Shown piece after piece: positions 5,314 to 5,390 of a stretch of DNA of 5,390 nucleotides; position 1 is the stretch's first letter, and every line of letters starts with the position of its first letter. Position numbers and translations under genes: made by a program. The stretch is from an uncultured Rikenellaceae bacterium (GTDB lineage: Bacteria > Bacteroidota > Bacteroidia > Bacteroidales > Rikenellaceae). The stretch spans positions 1 through 5,390 of the forward strand of contig CAJURV010000100.1 in the NCBI GenBank assembly GCA_910588925.1, read 5' to 3'. Under the pieces are notes generated by a model. It saw nothing but the letters and a program-made list of their open reading frames with translations. It was not told the DNA's origin and ran no database searches.

Positions 5314-5361
5314 GAAACGAGAAAACGTCTGCATAAAGCGAACGTTTTCGAAACGAGAAAA
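5313..5361. repeat. Direct repeat CGAAACGAGAAAA
   Basis: The 13-base sequence CGAAACGAGAAAA occurs at 5313-5325 and 5349-5361, 36 bases apart. The second copy directly precedes the putative ATG at 5368. The 12-base CGAACGTTTTCG at 5266-5277 and 5339-5350 is interleaved with it, making a compact cluster that may bind a regulator. Confidence 0.5.
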
Positions 5362-5367
5362 TATAGA

Positions 5368-5390
5368 ATGAAATTCAAAATAACCAGATC
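5368..5390 (+). CDS. Possible 5' end of a divergent gene, running off the right edge
   Basis: ATG at 5368-5370 begins an open frame reading MKFKITR to the edge of the window. It is preceded by AACGAGAAAATATAGA, an A-rich stretch of the kind common before Bacteroidetes starts. Only seven complete codons are visible, so no function can be assigned and it may be chance. Confidence 0.3.

Larger units (their letters stand above)
4985..5367. other. Noncoding spacer upstream of recR, rich in small hairpins and repeats
   Basis: No convincing gene is seen in these 383 bases. One minus-strand frame (5039-5224) is open but has no ATG, and contains both a promoter candidate and a strong hairpin. The spacer holds the recR promoter candidate, a palindromic hairpin at 5149-5181, and a repeat cluster at 5262-5361. 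Confidence 0.5.

Noticed and set aside
1..5390. tRNA, rRNA, CRISPR array or insertion sequence
   Set aside because: No cloverleaf, no rRNA-like sequence, no regularly spaced identical repeats and no transposase or recombinase gene were seen on either strand.

Overview
The window looks like a chromosomal piece from a Bacteroidales bacterium. The evidence is a lipoprotein combining a fimbrillin-like N-terminal region with BACON-like repeats, a promoter that exactly fits the Bacteroidetes consensus TTTG-N19-TAnnTTTG, and A-rich or purine-rich translation starts. I cannot safely narrow this to a genus. Genes with moderate GC are separated by AT-rich spacers, except for one conspicuously GC-rich spacer.

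Layout, with all confident genes on the minus strand. Positions 1-2711: 5' part (903 codons) of a large surface lipoprotein gene that runs off the left edge. Positions 2712-2825: its leader, holding a hairpin. Positions 2826-3440: a 204-residue protein resembling the sensor half of an AraC-family regulator but lacking the helix-turn-helix half. Positions 3441-3817: AT-rich leader and promoter region with a consensus promoter at 3745-3775, paired inverted repeats and a possible 19-codon ORF. Positions 3818-4300: GC-rich, repeat-paired, apparently noncoding island. Positions 4394-4984: recR, complete. Positions 4985-5367: noncoding, with a weak recR promoter candidate and many short hairpins and repeats. 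Positions 5368-5390: possible first codons of a divergent plus-strand gene.

How it may work together: the promoter at 3745-3775 points leftward through the leader into the AraC-like gene and, with no clear minus-strand terminator between them, probably on into the lipoprotein gene. A 17-base motif occurs at the very start of this transcript and again, inverted, in the lipoprotein leader. A near copy of the outer part of that motif lies about 80 bases into the transcript. This repeat arrangement and the missing DNA-binding domain are the two most interesting points. They suggest an unusual regulatory arrangement (RNA structure, protein-binding sites or DNA inversion) controlling a surface adhesin-like protein. 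The genes are read directly from sequence; the regulatory model is inference. recR is a housekeeping DNA-repair gene and appears unrelated to the surface locus.
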